Positions 6,938-12,881 of a DNA stretch of 15,493 nt are shown here, one piece after another. Position 1 is the stretch's first letter, and each line of letters starts with the position of its first letter. The translations under genes and the position numbers were made by a program. The notes beneath the pieces are model-generated. The model made no database searches. It worked only from the letters and a program-made list of their open reading frames with translations, and had not been told where the DNA came from. This DNA comes from Vulcanimicrobiota bacterium (GTDB taxonomy: Bacteria > Vulcanimicrobiota > Vulcanimicrobiia > Eremiobacterales > Eremiobacteraceae), in NCBI GenBank assembly GCA_019232725.1, contig JAFANK010000149.1:1-15493 (forward strand), read 5' to 3'.

Positions 6938-7469
6938 TGATGACTTCCTCAAGGCTCATCTCGTACGCGGAGAGGTCACTCGCTGAAAAGAGGGCGACGA
7001 TGACGCTTTTAAGGATTTGGCTGGTCTGCAGGTGCGAAGATATTGTGGACAGCGCGATAGCGGAGGCTTGGTCCACGGGATAACCGTAGGCGCCAGTGCC
7101 AAGAGATGGAAAGGCGATCGTACCGAACTGGTTATCCTCCGCGATCAGCAAGCTCGCGCGGTATGCAGACGCGAGCAGCTCCGCGTCGCGAGGGCGCCCC
7201 GCGTAGCGCGGTGCGACCGCATGAATCACGAAGCGCGCAGGCAGCGTGCCCGCCGATGTCAGCACTGCGCTGCCAGTTGGGCAGCGTCCGATAGCCCGGC
7301 ACTCTTGCATGATGACGGGGCCGCCCGCGCGATGAATCGCTCCATCAACGCCTCCCCCGCCGACAAGTGAGGCATTCGCGGCATTGACGATGGCGTCGAC
7401 CGCAAGCGTCGTGATATCAGCTTGGATGAGCTCGAGGGTGGCGGTTCCAAATGCAGCAGTCTTAGCCAC
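6924..7469 (-). CDS. Macrodomain protein (O-acetyl-ADP-ribose deacetylase-like)
   Basis: A 181-residue single macrodomain of the YmdB/MacroD type, which binds ADP-ribose and hydrolyses O-acetyl-ADP-ribose or removes mono-ADP-ribose. Visible motifs are A17-D18-I19 (adenine contact), N29-A-A-N32, the Gly-rich loop GGGGVDGAIHRAGG at 37-50, H83-A-V, and the phosphate-binding loop SLGTGAYGYP at 122-131. N32 and D42 fit the residues considered catalytic in MacroD-type hydrolases. The start is a GTG at 7469; the codon immediately upstream in frame is TGA, so no longer start is possible. It is the first gene of a two-gene unit with the flavoprotein. Confidence 0.9.
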   Translation of the reverse strand: MAKTAAFGTATLELIQADITTLAVDAIVNAANASLVGGGGVDGAIHRAGGPVIMQECRAIGRCPTGSAVLTSAGTLPARFVIHAVAPRYAGRPRDAELLASAYRASLLIAEDNQFGTIAFPSLGTGAYGYPVDQASAIALSTISSHLQTSQILKSVIVALFSASDLSAYEMSLEEVINGKA

Positions 7470-7643
7470 TCAGCCACCCAGCCGCCACAAACGCAGAGCG
7501 TGGGCGAGAGGTTTTCTGGCCTTGATGCCCTCCATCCGGCTCAACACGTCCGCCAAGCCGGTGTCGGCATCGACGATGTCCGTGTTTGTACTTGAGCACG
7601 ACGCTATCAGCACGCCATCATGCCGTATCAGCGCATTCGGCAC
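7470..7643 (-). CDS. Possible small ORF directly upstream of the macrodomain gene
   Basis: On the minus strand a GTG at 7643 opens 57 codons that end in TGA at 7470-7472, immediately adjacent to the macrodomain GTG. The peptide (beginning VPNALIRHDGVLIAS, ending RLWRLGG) is of mixed composition and shows no motif I recognise. The frame is closed upstream by a TAG three codons before the GTG, and no good ribosome site is seen. It could be a small coupled gene, the remnant of a longer one, or chance. Its exact abutment to the next start is the main argument for it. Confidence 0.25.
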   Translation of the reverse strand: MPNALIRHDGVLIASCSSTNTDIVDADTGLADVLSRMEGIKARKPLAHALRLWRLGG

Positions 7644-7696
7644 GCGAGGCTACGCTTTCTTGACAAAAGTGCAAGGGCCCACAATATCTCATTCCG

Positions 7697-7721
7697 TCCT
7701 GTTCAAACCCTCCTGTTCAAA
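7697..7721. repeat. 11-base direct repeat, 14-base period
   Basis: TCCTGTTCAAA occurs at 7697-7707 and again at 7711-7721, separated by three bases. Tandem half-sites spaced near one and a third helical turns upstream of a candidate promoter could be an activator site for the gene at 7796/7823. Chance duplication is also possible. Confidence 0.4.
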
Positions 7722-7753
7722 GCGGGCGGCCAAACTCGTGTTTGCTGCAACGC

Positions 7754-7783
7754 TTGATTGGGCGTTTAGCCGTGCGTTAAAAT
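7754..7783 (+). promoter_or_regulatory. Possible sigma-70-type promoter
   Basis: TTGATT at 7754-7759 and TAAAAT at 7778-7783 are separated by 18 bases, matching four and five of six consensus positions. Transcription would begin near 7790. That would leave the ATG at 7796 almost without leader and favours the ATG at 7823. The match to an E. coli-style consensus in an unknown phylum is only suggestive. Confidence 0.3.
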
Positions 7784-7795
7784 GAAGACGTTTCG

Positions 7796-8491
7796 ATGAA
7801 TCGAGGTGGGACGTTCCCGGCTATGCGTAGGCTCACCCGGATCAGTGTCCTCTTGTCGGTCGCGATTTCAACTATGGCAGTCGCAAGCGTCGCACTCAAG
7901 GCTGACCAGACCAATCAGGCAGCGTTGACATCATCGTTAGACGTGCTCAGGCGCGCCGCCAATCCGAACCCAACACTTCAGTCATACACCGCATCGGCGG
8001 CTCTCTCGGCGACCTTGCACAGCACTGTTCCCGTCTCCGAGACTTTCAACGGCACGGTCTACTATCTCAGGCCCAAGCGCAAGATCACTTTTGAGAACGT
8101 ACCCGCACCATTGACTAAGTTCAAAGATCTCACCGCAACAACTCCGACGTACGAGCAAGCAGTGGCCGAATACACCATAACGCCTATGCTCGACGATGGG
8201 ACGGTATCAACGTACTTGCTCGTCCCGAAAGAGCCGGGTGCGCGGGTTACAAAGCTCATCGTCTCGGTAGATGATAAAGCCGCACTTATCGTTCGTGCAG
8301 TGTGGACATATAGTGATGGTGGAACGCTTTGCTTCGATCAAACCTACCAAAACGTTGGCGTATTCCACGTGCCAAATAGCGATGTGATTTCGGCACGCTT
8401 CCCCGGCTATCACGTTGACGGGACGATTCGGTTCTCCCATTACCAGCCCAACGCACCTGTTGACCCATCGATCTTTCGTAAGAGCCCCTGA
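7796..8491 (+). CDS. Exported protein of unknown function
   Basis: Up to 231 residues. The second ATG, at 7823 (222 residues), is probably the true start. It begins a standard signal peptide: MRRL, a hydrophobic core, then ALKA before DQ as a likely cleavage site. GAGGTGG lies upstream of it. The mature part is rich in beta strands and polar turns: SYTASAALSATLHS, SETFNGTVYYLRPKRKITF, TVSTYLLVPKEP, KLIVSVDDKAALIVRAVWTY, GTIRFSHY. Overall it resembles periplasmic beta-sheet proteins of the LolA/outer-membrane lipoprotein-sorting type, with a helix first and then repeated antiparallel strands, but this is a fold impression, not a family assignment. It contains one Cys in the mature part. No operon partner is tightly linked; the next gene starts 126 bases on. 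Confidence 0.7.
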   Translation: MNRGGTFPAMRRLTRISVLLSVAISTMAVASVALKADQTNQAALTSSLDVLRRAANPNPTLQSYTASAALSATLHSTVPVSETFNGTVYYLRPKRKITFENVPAPLTKFKDLTATTPTYEQAVAEYTITPMLDDGTVSTYLLVPKEPGARVTKLIVSVDDKAALIVRAVWTYSDGGTLCFDQTYQNVGVFHVPNSDVISARFPGYHVDGTIRFSHYQPNAPVDPSIFRKSP

Positions 8492-8545
8492 TCGTAGCAA
8501 ACGCTGCGGCTAGCCACGATGATACCAGGAACCGAAGCCATTCGG

Positions 8546-8572
8546 TTGGAAAACTCGCGTCCCACTTATAAC
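8546..8572 (+). promoter_or_regulatory. Possible promoter before the HdeD-like gene
   Basis: TTGGAA (8546-8551) and TATAAC (8567-8572) face the HdeD-like gene with a short 15-base spacer. The -10-like element matches five of six consensus bases. It lies 46 bases ahead of the ATG at 8618, which supports the downstream start for that gene. Confidence 0.25.
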
Positions 8573-8617
8573 CGGTCGCCGGTTCCGCTCGGAAGACTAG
8601 AGTTAGGAGTGTTTAGC

Positions 8618-9172
8618 ATGATCCAAGCAATCACAAGTAAATGGTGGCTGTTCTTACTGCGTGGGCTTTTAGCCATAGCAGTTGCTGTTATCTGTTTTGC
8701 GCAACCCGGCTCTGCGCTCGTCGCATTGGTATTTGTGTTAGGATTTTACTCTTTCTTAGTCGGAGTGCTGGCAATAACCGGAGCAGCGCTCGGCGCCGCG
8801 GGTGAGCGATGGTGGGCGCTCCTGCTCGAGGGTATCCTTGGGATCGTCGTCGCGCTGGTCATCTGGTCATGGCCGATGGCAAGCACGCTCGCGTTCGTGT
8901 ACTTCGTGGCGGCGTGGTTGATTGTGTGGGGCATCCTGCAGGTTGCAGCCGGGATACGGTTGCGCGACATCATCGACAATGAGTGGCTCTACATCCTTGC
9001 CGGTATTATCTCGATCGCATTCGGCGTATGGGTTTTCCGGAGTCCATCGCAAGGCGCTGTGGCCACGGCGTTCCTGTTCGGTTGGTACTTCGCGCTGTAT
9101 GGTGTGCTCCAAGTGATGTTGGCGTTCAGACTCCGATCCGTGTACAGCGCCTTGGGCAAACCCGCGACGTAA
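8618..9172 (+). CDS. HdeD family membrane protein (DUF308)
   Basis: A 184-residue polytopic inner-membrane protein with six hydrophobic helices arranged as repeated DUF308 units. Short loops contain W-rich starts (SKWWLFLLRGLLAI, ERWWALLLEGILGI, NEWLYILAGIISI). This repeating W-x-x-x-L-x-G pattern is typical of HdeD, linked in E. coli to acid resistance at high cell density. The biochemical role is unresolved. The ATG at 8618 is selected because AGGAG at 8605-8609 lies eight bases ahead; the frame extends to 8519, but that segment is polar and crosses a possible promoter. The rhomboid gene follows after 25 bases, probably in the same transcript. Confidence 0.87.
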   Translation: MIQAITSKWWLFLLRGLLAIAVAVICFAQPGSALVALVFVLGFYSFLVGVLAITGAALGAAGERWWALLLEGILGIVVALVIWSWPMASTLAFVYFVAAWLIVWGILQVAAGIRLRDIIDNEWLYILAGIISIAFGVWVFRSPSQGAVATAFLFGWYFALYGVLQVMLAFRLRSVYSALGKPAT

Positions 9173-9197
9173 GACTCAAGCGACAAAGGCAGGTCTC

Positions 9198-9884
9198 ATG
9201 GCAGTCGTCCCGCTGACGGACGTCTCGCGGCGTCCCACGAGCTTTCCGGTCGTCACACTCTCGATCATCGTGGCGAACTTTATCGTCTTCGTGCTCGAGT
9301 TGATCTACGGGGAGCCGTTTGTGACGCGGTGGGCACTCGTGCCGGCGCACATCACGGCAGGTCAAGACTATATAACGATCCTGACCGCGATGTTCATGCA
9401 CGCGAGCTGGTCGCACATCATCGGGAACATGGTGTTCTTCTGGGCGTTCGGCCCCGAGATGGAAGACGCCATGGGGTCGTGGCGCTTTTTGGTGTTCTAC
9501 CTGTTGGGCGGTGTCGTCGCCATGCTGACGCAAGTCGGCTTCGATCCGCACTCCACGGTGCCAAATCTCGGCGCAAGCGGGGCGATTGCCGCGGTGATGG
9601 GCGGGTTCTTAGTGACCTATCCGCGCGATCAGATCCGTTCGCTGCTCGTGATCTTCGTCTTCGTCCGAGTCGCGTACATCACGTCCGCGCTGCTCATCGG
9701 CGTGTGGTTCCTGCTCCAGCTGGTGAGCATTGGATCGGTCACAACAGAACCGACGCAAAGCGGCGGGGTCGCCTATCTTGCTCACATCGGCGGTTTTATC
9801 TTCGGTGCGGTGACAGCGCGGCTCTTTGAGGATCCCAGGCGGATAGCACGCCAGACGGTCACCGACGATTCGCCGTTTTTGTGA
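9198..9884 (+). CDS. Rhomboid family intramembrane serine protease
   Basis: A 228-residue rhomboid protease with the expected six helices. The catalytic serine is S127 in G125-A-S-G128 and the partner histidine is H196 in LAHIGGF. The oxyanion/structural motif H68-x4-H73-x3-N77 is intact in the second helix, and the L1-loop region contains W-R (95-96) before FLVFYLLGG. Both catalytic residues are present, so it should be an active membrane protease that cleaves transmembrane substrates; none can be named. The N terminus has a short cytosolic stretch with PVVTLSIIVANFIVF as first helix, as in the GlpG/YqgP-like prokaryotic group. The ATG at 9198 follows a weak AGG. It is linked to the HdeD-like gene upstream. 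Confidence 0.92.
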   Translation: MAVVPLTDVSRRPTSFPVVTLSIIVANFIVFVLELIYGEPFVTRWALVPAHITAGQDYITILTAMFMHASWSHIIGNMVFFWAFGPEMEDAMGSWRFLVFYLLGGVVAMLTQVGFDPHSTVPNLGASGAIAAVMGGFLVTYPRDQIRSLLVIFVFVRVAYITSALLIGVWFLLQLVSIGSVTTEPTQSGGVAYLAHIGGFIFGAVTARLFEDPRRIARQTVTDDSPFL

Positions 9885-9887
9885 CGA

Positions 9888-10067
9888 TCAGAAGTCGGTT
9901 TGCTTCACCCGGGCCCGATGCCATAGGGTGGCGCGGCGGATAGCCCTGGCTCGTCGCTGTGGCGTGAGCTCCCGCTGCGCCGCGGAAACACTGCTCGCAG
10001 ATGCTCGGGTCCCTCGCCGATCATCATGACCGAACTGCCTCAAGAAGTCGAGCAATTTTTCGTGCAT
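9888..10067 (-). CDS. Doubtful small Arg-rich ORF
   Basis: An ATG at 10067 (or GTG at 10070) opens 59 codons ending three bases after the rhomboid stop on the opposite strand. The peptide begins MHEKLLDFLRQFG and is otherwise very Arg- and Ala-rich with no motif. No ribosome site is visible. Arg-rich composition is common in non-coding frames of G+C-rich DNA, so it may not be a gene. Its placement filling the gap, and the dyad just upstream, are the only points in favour. Confidence 0.2.
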   Translation of the reverse strand: MHEKLLDFLRQFGHDDRRGTRASASSVSAAQRELTPQRRARAIRRATLWHRARVKQTDF

Positions 10068-10100
10068 CACGATAATAGTCGTACCACTGCGGGTTTAACG

Positions 10101-10117
10101 ATCGGTTAAGTACCGAT
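10101..10117. promoter_or_regulatory. Dyad ATCGGT-N5-ACCGAT
   Basis: ATCGGT (10101-10106) and ACCGAT (10112-10117) are perfect inverted half-sites around TAAGT. A second overlapping dyad, TTAAC-N5-GTTAA, occupies 10095-10109. The site is in the gap between the rhomboid and HAD genes, a short way upstream of the doubtful minus-strand ORF. It looks like a transcription-factor site, but no regulator is nearby. Confidence 0.3.
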
Positions 10118-10170
10118 GTGTTTTCGTGCGCGTCAGGCGACATATCTCGTAGGTGCTTGGTTCTTGATGA

Positions 10171-10851
10171 TTATGAAGGACTGCGAACCCCGACCTCGTC
10201 GAGGTGGTCGAGCAGGTCGGCCGGGTCATCATACACGCGGTAGGCGCCTGCACTCACGAGTTCTTCTCTGCCGTAACCACCCGACAGCAGGCCGACACCG
10301 AGACTGCGAGCGCGGCGAGCCGCAAGGATATCCCAAACGCTATCGCCGACGACGAGGCACTCCTCGGTTTTCAGCCCGAGACGAAGCGCAGCGGCTATGA
10401 AGAGGTCGGGATCGGGCTTCGCATGGCGCACATCCTCCCGCGTTATGATCGGTGTGCCGGGTGGTACCTCCAGCACCTCAAGGCTGCGGCGCGCTTTGCT
10501 TGCCCGACCGCTTGTCGCAATCGCGAGGGGCACACCAGCGTGAGACAACGTTGAGAGCAGCTCGTTTGCCCCAGGCAACGGCCTGACAAGATGGAGCAGT
10601 TCGGCGTATTCTGATTCGTGGTCGAGTTGGAGCCGTTCAATCTCGCTGCTCGAAAACGCCCGCCCGACCTCGCGCGCAAGCGCGTTGATCATGAGCCCAC
10701 CGCTCATACCGATCCGCCGGTGGATACGCCAGATCGCAAGGTTGACGCCGGCCCGTTGCAGCGCGATTTGCCAGGCCAGGACCTGCATATACACGCTATC
10801 GATAAGCGTGCCATCCAGATCAAAGAGAAAGCCGATGTTCGTCGTTTGTAT
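10171..10851 (-). CDS. HAD-superfamily phosphatase, phosphoglycolate phosphatase-like, non-standard start
   Basis: A 226-codon HAD hydrolase read from an ATA at 10851. All four HAD motifs are present. Motif I is D11-L-D13-G-T (nucleophile D11), followed by a helical cap. Motif II is T113-S-G in LAIATSG, motif III K145 in HAKPDPDLF, and motif IV G169-D170-S-x-x-D174. This suggests a Mg-dependent phosphomonoesterase of the Gph/beta-phosphoglucomutase-like type with an alpha-helical cap. Between the in-frame TGA upstream (near 10978) and motif I there is no ATG, GTG, TTG or CTG. The first ordinary start, GTG 10794, would delete motif I and destroy activity. An ATA start, preceded by GGAG about 11 bases before it, is the simplest reading. 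A mutated start or a sequencing error is the alternative. Confidence 0.75.
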   Translation of the reverse strand: MQTTNIGFLFDLDGTLIDSVYMQVLAWQIALQRAGVNLAIWRIHRRIGMSGGLMINALAREVGRAFSSSEIERLQLDHESEYAELLHLVRPLPGANELLSTLSHAGVPLAIATSGRASKARRSLEVLEVPPGTPIITREDVRHAKPDPDLFIAAALRLGLKTEECLVVGDSVWDILAARRARSLGVGLLSGGYGREELVSAGAYRVYDDPADLLDHLDEVGVRSPS

Positions 10852-10973
10852 GGTTGCACATGCTCCGCTGGTCGGGCAAGTGTACGAGGCCGATGCCGTG
10901 GGTTCTTGCCGCGCCGGGCGAACATGCGTTGGGGTTGTGCGGAGTCGACGCGCCGCAGTAAGATGCCGTTGTC

Positions 10974-11330
10974 ATGAGTACACACCGGGTCAAGGGGATC
11001 AATCCCGAAGTTCCTCCATCCGGGAAAGGCTGCGTCGAGTGCCTCGCGGAGAACGGCTGGTGGTTCCACCTCCGTCGATGCACGGAGTGCGGTCATATCG
11101 GTTGTTGTGACAATTCTCCAAAACGGCATGCGACGGCGCATTTCCATGCCACGAAGCATCCGGTCATCGCGAGCTTTGAGCCTGGCGAGTCATGGTTTTA
11201 CGACTATGACAGCGAACAGTTCCTGGATGGACCGCGCATCGCGGACCCCAGATGGCATCCCGATGACCAACCCGTTCCTGGCCCTCGCGGCAAAGTGCCA
11301 GAGGATTGGCAGTCCAAGCTCAGCAGTTAG
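10974..11330 (+). CDS. UBP-type zinc-finger protein
   Basis: A 118-residue protein dominated by a UBP-type zinc finger. Likely zinc ligands are C20-x-x-C23, C36-x-x-C39, C44 or C45, H52, H56/H58 and H62, with the usual CxxC...CxxCGHIGCCD...RHATAHF...HPV order. In eukaryotes this fold binds the ubiquitin C terminus; in bacteria it is a common stand-alone domain of unknown partner. The C-terminal 45 residues (WFYDYDSEQFLDGP, then Pro-rich DDQPVPGPRGKVPEDW) are also typical of the short bacterial versions. The ATG at 10974 has no strong ribosome site. It is divergent from the HAD gene and converges with the VOC gene, 30 bases away. Confidence 0.85.
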   Translation: MSTHRVKGINPEVPPSGKGCVECLAENGWWFHLRRCTECGHIGCCDNSPKRHATAHFHATKHPVIASFEPGESWFYDYDSEQFLDGPRIADPRWHPDDQPVPGPRGKVPEDWQSKLSS

Positions 11331-11360
11331 CTGTTGCGCTGCGCATCGTCGCTTGGGCAC

Positions 11361-11801
11361 TCAACGGTAGAGCTCGAGAGGCGTCGCTGTGATGGTCGTT
11401 TGGCCAACTTCGATCAGGTAGCCATCCGGATCACGCATGTAGCAACGATACTCAGTGGCGTGCTTTTTGGGCTCGGTGATGAAGTGAGCACCACGCGATC
11501 GCCACACTTCGTAGCAGTCCGCGATGTTGTTCACGCGCACGTTCATGAAGCTGCTCAGCGTATTGAGGTCTTTGGGCGGCGTCACCAAGACCTCTGGCTT
11601 ATCGTCGGTGGGCGGCCCTCCACCGACGTTGATAATGATCCACGTGTTGCCGAACCGGAGAAATGTGGGTTCGCCCTCACGTAAGACGGTCGCCCCTAAC
11701 ACATCCCTATAGAAGGCGACCGATCGAGCGATGTCAGCCACGATGATCGTGACCGTGACTAAAAACGTCAGGTCTTTGCCATCTTTTGCATCGACAGTCA
11801 T
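11361..11801 (-). CDS. VOC-family (glyoxalase/bleomycin-resistance fold) protein
   Basis: A 146-residue protein with two beta-alpha-beta-beta-beta modules. The first is TVTIIVADIARSVAFYRDVLGATV (residues 16-39), ending near TWIIINVGGGPP. The second is FMNVRVNNIADCYEVWRSRG (85-104), ending with YMRDPDGYLIEVGQ (121-134). E131 is the usual metal-ligand Glu, but the usual first-strand His/Glu is I20 or nearby, so a metal site is not assured. Members include dioxygenases, glyoxalases and drug-binding resistance proteins; the reaction is unknown here. The ATG at 11801 follows GGAG by eight bases; the frame runs back to 11891 but the extra 30 residues are Arg/Ser-rich and unlikely. Divergent from the gene at 11890. 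Confidence 0.87.
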   Translation of the reverse strand: MTVDAKDGKDLTFLVTVTIIVADIARSVAFYRDVLGATVLREGEPTFLRFGNTWIIINVGGGPPTDDKPEVLVTPPKDLNTLSSFMNVRVNNIADCYEVWRSRGAHFITEPKKHATEYRCYMRDPDGYLIEVGQTTITATPLELYR

Positions 11802-11854
11802 GCGCGTTTCTCCATGGCGGCTTGCTTGCGTACAGTAAGAAGATCGTGGTGCAT

Positions 11855-11889
11855 GAGTCGGCCGTCGTTGAGCCGAAGGCCGTGGACTC
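11855..11889 (+). promoter_or_regulatory. Possible hairpin covering the translation start of the 11890 gene
   Basis: GAGTC-GGCC (11855-11863) can pair with GGCC and GACTC (11877-11880 and 11885-11889), leaving a three-base bulge. The stem ends directly at the ATG at 11890 and would enclose the only ribosome-site-like GAAGG. It might modulate translation of the exported protein, or be chance in G+C-rich DNA. Confidence 0.2.
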
Positions 11890-12654
11890 ATGGGCGTTCA
11901 GAGCGGCTCCTTGTTCTTTTTTGTCTGCAGGGCCGTTGTGCTGGTTGTCATCATGTTTGCGTTACCCTCCCCGGTACGGGCGCGGACCGACGTTGGGGTT
12001 TCGCTCCTATACCTCTCAGGCACCCATTACGAGAGTCACTCGAGCGTCTACGAACAGTTTGTCGCACCGCTCTTGAAGCTCGACACTGGAGGCAGCCGGG
12101 TCGAGTTCGCTGCTGAAGGCATTCCGGCGCTGGGCATCACGTCATCCGGCTCGTCCGCGACGTTTGGGACAGCGACGACCAGTCTCGGTTTCGGTGACGC
12201 AACCCTACGATATGCGCTTGACGCTCACGGCCGGTATTGGCTCGGCGCAGGCACGATCATCATCGACCAGCAGACCACCTTCACCCAGGCGACCTCTACG
12301 TCGCCGTACCTCACGGAATCCTCGAGAGTCTCGGGCGCCCGCTATGAGGGCCGATTGCGCTTTCCTGTCTCGCGCGATGCTGTGATCCTGGACTTCGCCG
12401 GATCACCGAACTTGTGGGGTACCTATTTCGCTGGGAGCTGCAACCACTGCTACCCGGCAGAGTTTAGCACACCCGAGCACGGCTCCATGACCGATGCCTC
12501 GGCGATGTTTGAGATTCCACGCGGCCGGTCTATTTGGGACTTTGGCGTTCGTTTTATCAACTATTCCGCCACGTTCACGCATTACAACATCCTTGCCGAT
12601 CGAAACACGGGCGGCGGCGTCGAAGTCGAGTATCGCTACCTCGTGGCACGTTAG
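11890..12654 (+). CDS. Exported beta-rich protein, possibly outer-membrane
   Basis: A 254-residue protein with a signal peptide (long hydrophobic core at 8-25, then PSPVRA with likely cleavage after A31). The mature 223 residues have many alternating strands: DVGVSLLYLSG, SRVEFAAEGIPALG, ATTSLGFGDATLRYALD, YWLGAGTIIID, ARYEGRLRFPVS, DAVILDFAGSP, SIWDFGVRFINYSATF, GGGVEVEYRYLV. The spacing of 9-12 residues between aromatic-flanked strands is that of a small outer-membrane beta barrel, and the end VEVEYRYLVAR resembles a final barrel strand although the last residue is not Phe. A Cys pair (C-x-x-C in GSCNHCYP) is exposed in a loop and could form a disulfide or bind metal. I do not recognise a named family. 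The stop overlaps by two bases the stop of the small minus-strand gene that follows. Confidence 0.72.
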   Translation: MGVQSGSLFFFVCRAVVLVVIMFALPSPVRARTDVGVSLLYLSGTHYESHSSVYEQFVAPLLKLDTGGSRVEFAAEGIPALGITSSGSSATFGTATTSLGFGDATLRYALDAHGRYWLGAGTIIIDQQTTFTQATSTSPYLTESSRVSGARYEGRLRFPVSRDAVILDFAGSPNLWGTYFAGSCNHCYPAEFSTPEHGSMTDASAMFEIPRGRSIWDFGVRFINYSATFTHYNILADRNTGGGVEVEYRYLVAR

Positions 12655-12770
12655 TGGACACTGCGGAGCAGAACGATCAGCGCAACTCCTAGGATGAGGA
12701 GCGCTACGATCACCGGCCCTTGAAACCAAAGCGGGCCACCGTAGTTAGCGGGGACACGGAGAGGTGGCAT
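12651..12770 (-). CDS. 39-residue single-pass membrane peptide
   Basis: On the minus strand an ATG at 12770 opens 39 codons closing in TAA (12651-12653). The peptide starts MPPLRVPANYGGPLWFQGP. It then has one strongly hydrophobic segment, VIVALLILGVALIVLLRSV (residues 20-38), and ends in His. This is the profile of a small inner-membrane protein: a short polar Pro-rich N terminus, one helix of 15-17 residues and a basic end. A clean transmembrane helix is unlikely by chance in a random frame of this composition. The ribosome site is weak (GAAGTGAG about ten bases upstream). Its TAA overlaps the TAG of the exported protein on the opposite strand. Its function is unknown. Confidence 0.5.
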   Translation of the reverse strand: MPPLRVPANYGGPLWFQGPVIVALLILGVALIVLLRSVH

Positions 12771-12881
12771 CGCAATGGCTCACTTCGTCGCATGCTCGGT
12801 CCACTGGTGTGCACGGTGCACGGAGTCTCGGCGTCGTAGGCGAACATGCTGTGGTCGGGTTCTTCCACGAGTGCGTGAGCT

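Larger units (their letters stand above)
7470..7795. other. Intergenic region between the macrodomain and exported-protein genes
   Basis: This 326-base gap separates divergent genes. It holds the weak 57-codon minus-strand ORF near the macrodomain start, an 11-base direct repeat at 7697-7721 and a possible promoter at 7754-7783 facing right. A plus-strand frame crosses it from inside the macrodomain gene to 7785, but that reads as a shadow. No RNA gene is seen. Confidence 0.5.

Noticed and set aside
7690..7725. GTTCAAA repeats resembling a tRNA T-loop
   Set aside because: No acceptor, D or anticodon stems can be built around either copy.
9329..9829. 166-codon plus-strand frame within the rhomboid gene
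   Set aside because: Out of frame with the intact catalytic rhomboid sequence, with Arg/His-rich low-quality composition.
10704..11159. Minus-strand frame spanning the HAD and zinc-finger genes
   Set aside because: It overlaps two genes with recognisable motifs in other frames and has no domain of its own.
12809..12821. GTGCACGGTGCAC near-palindrome
   Set aside because: Two short self-complementary hexamers side by side; too short and isolated to be called a site.
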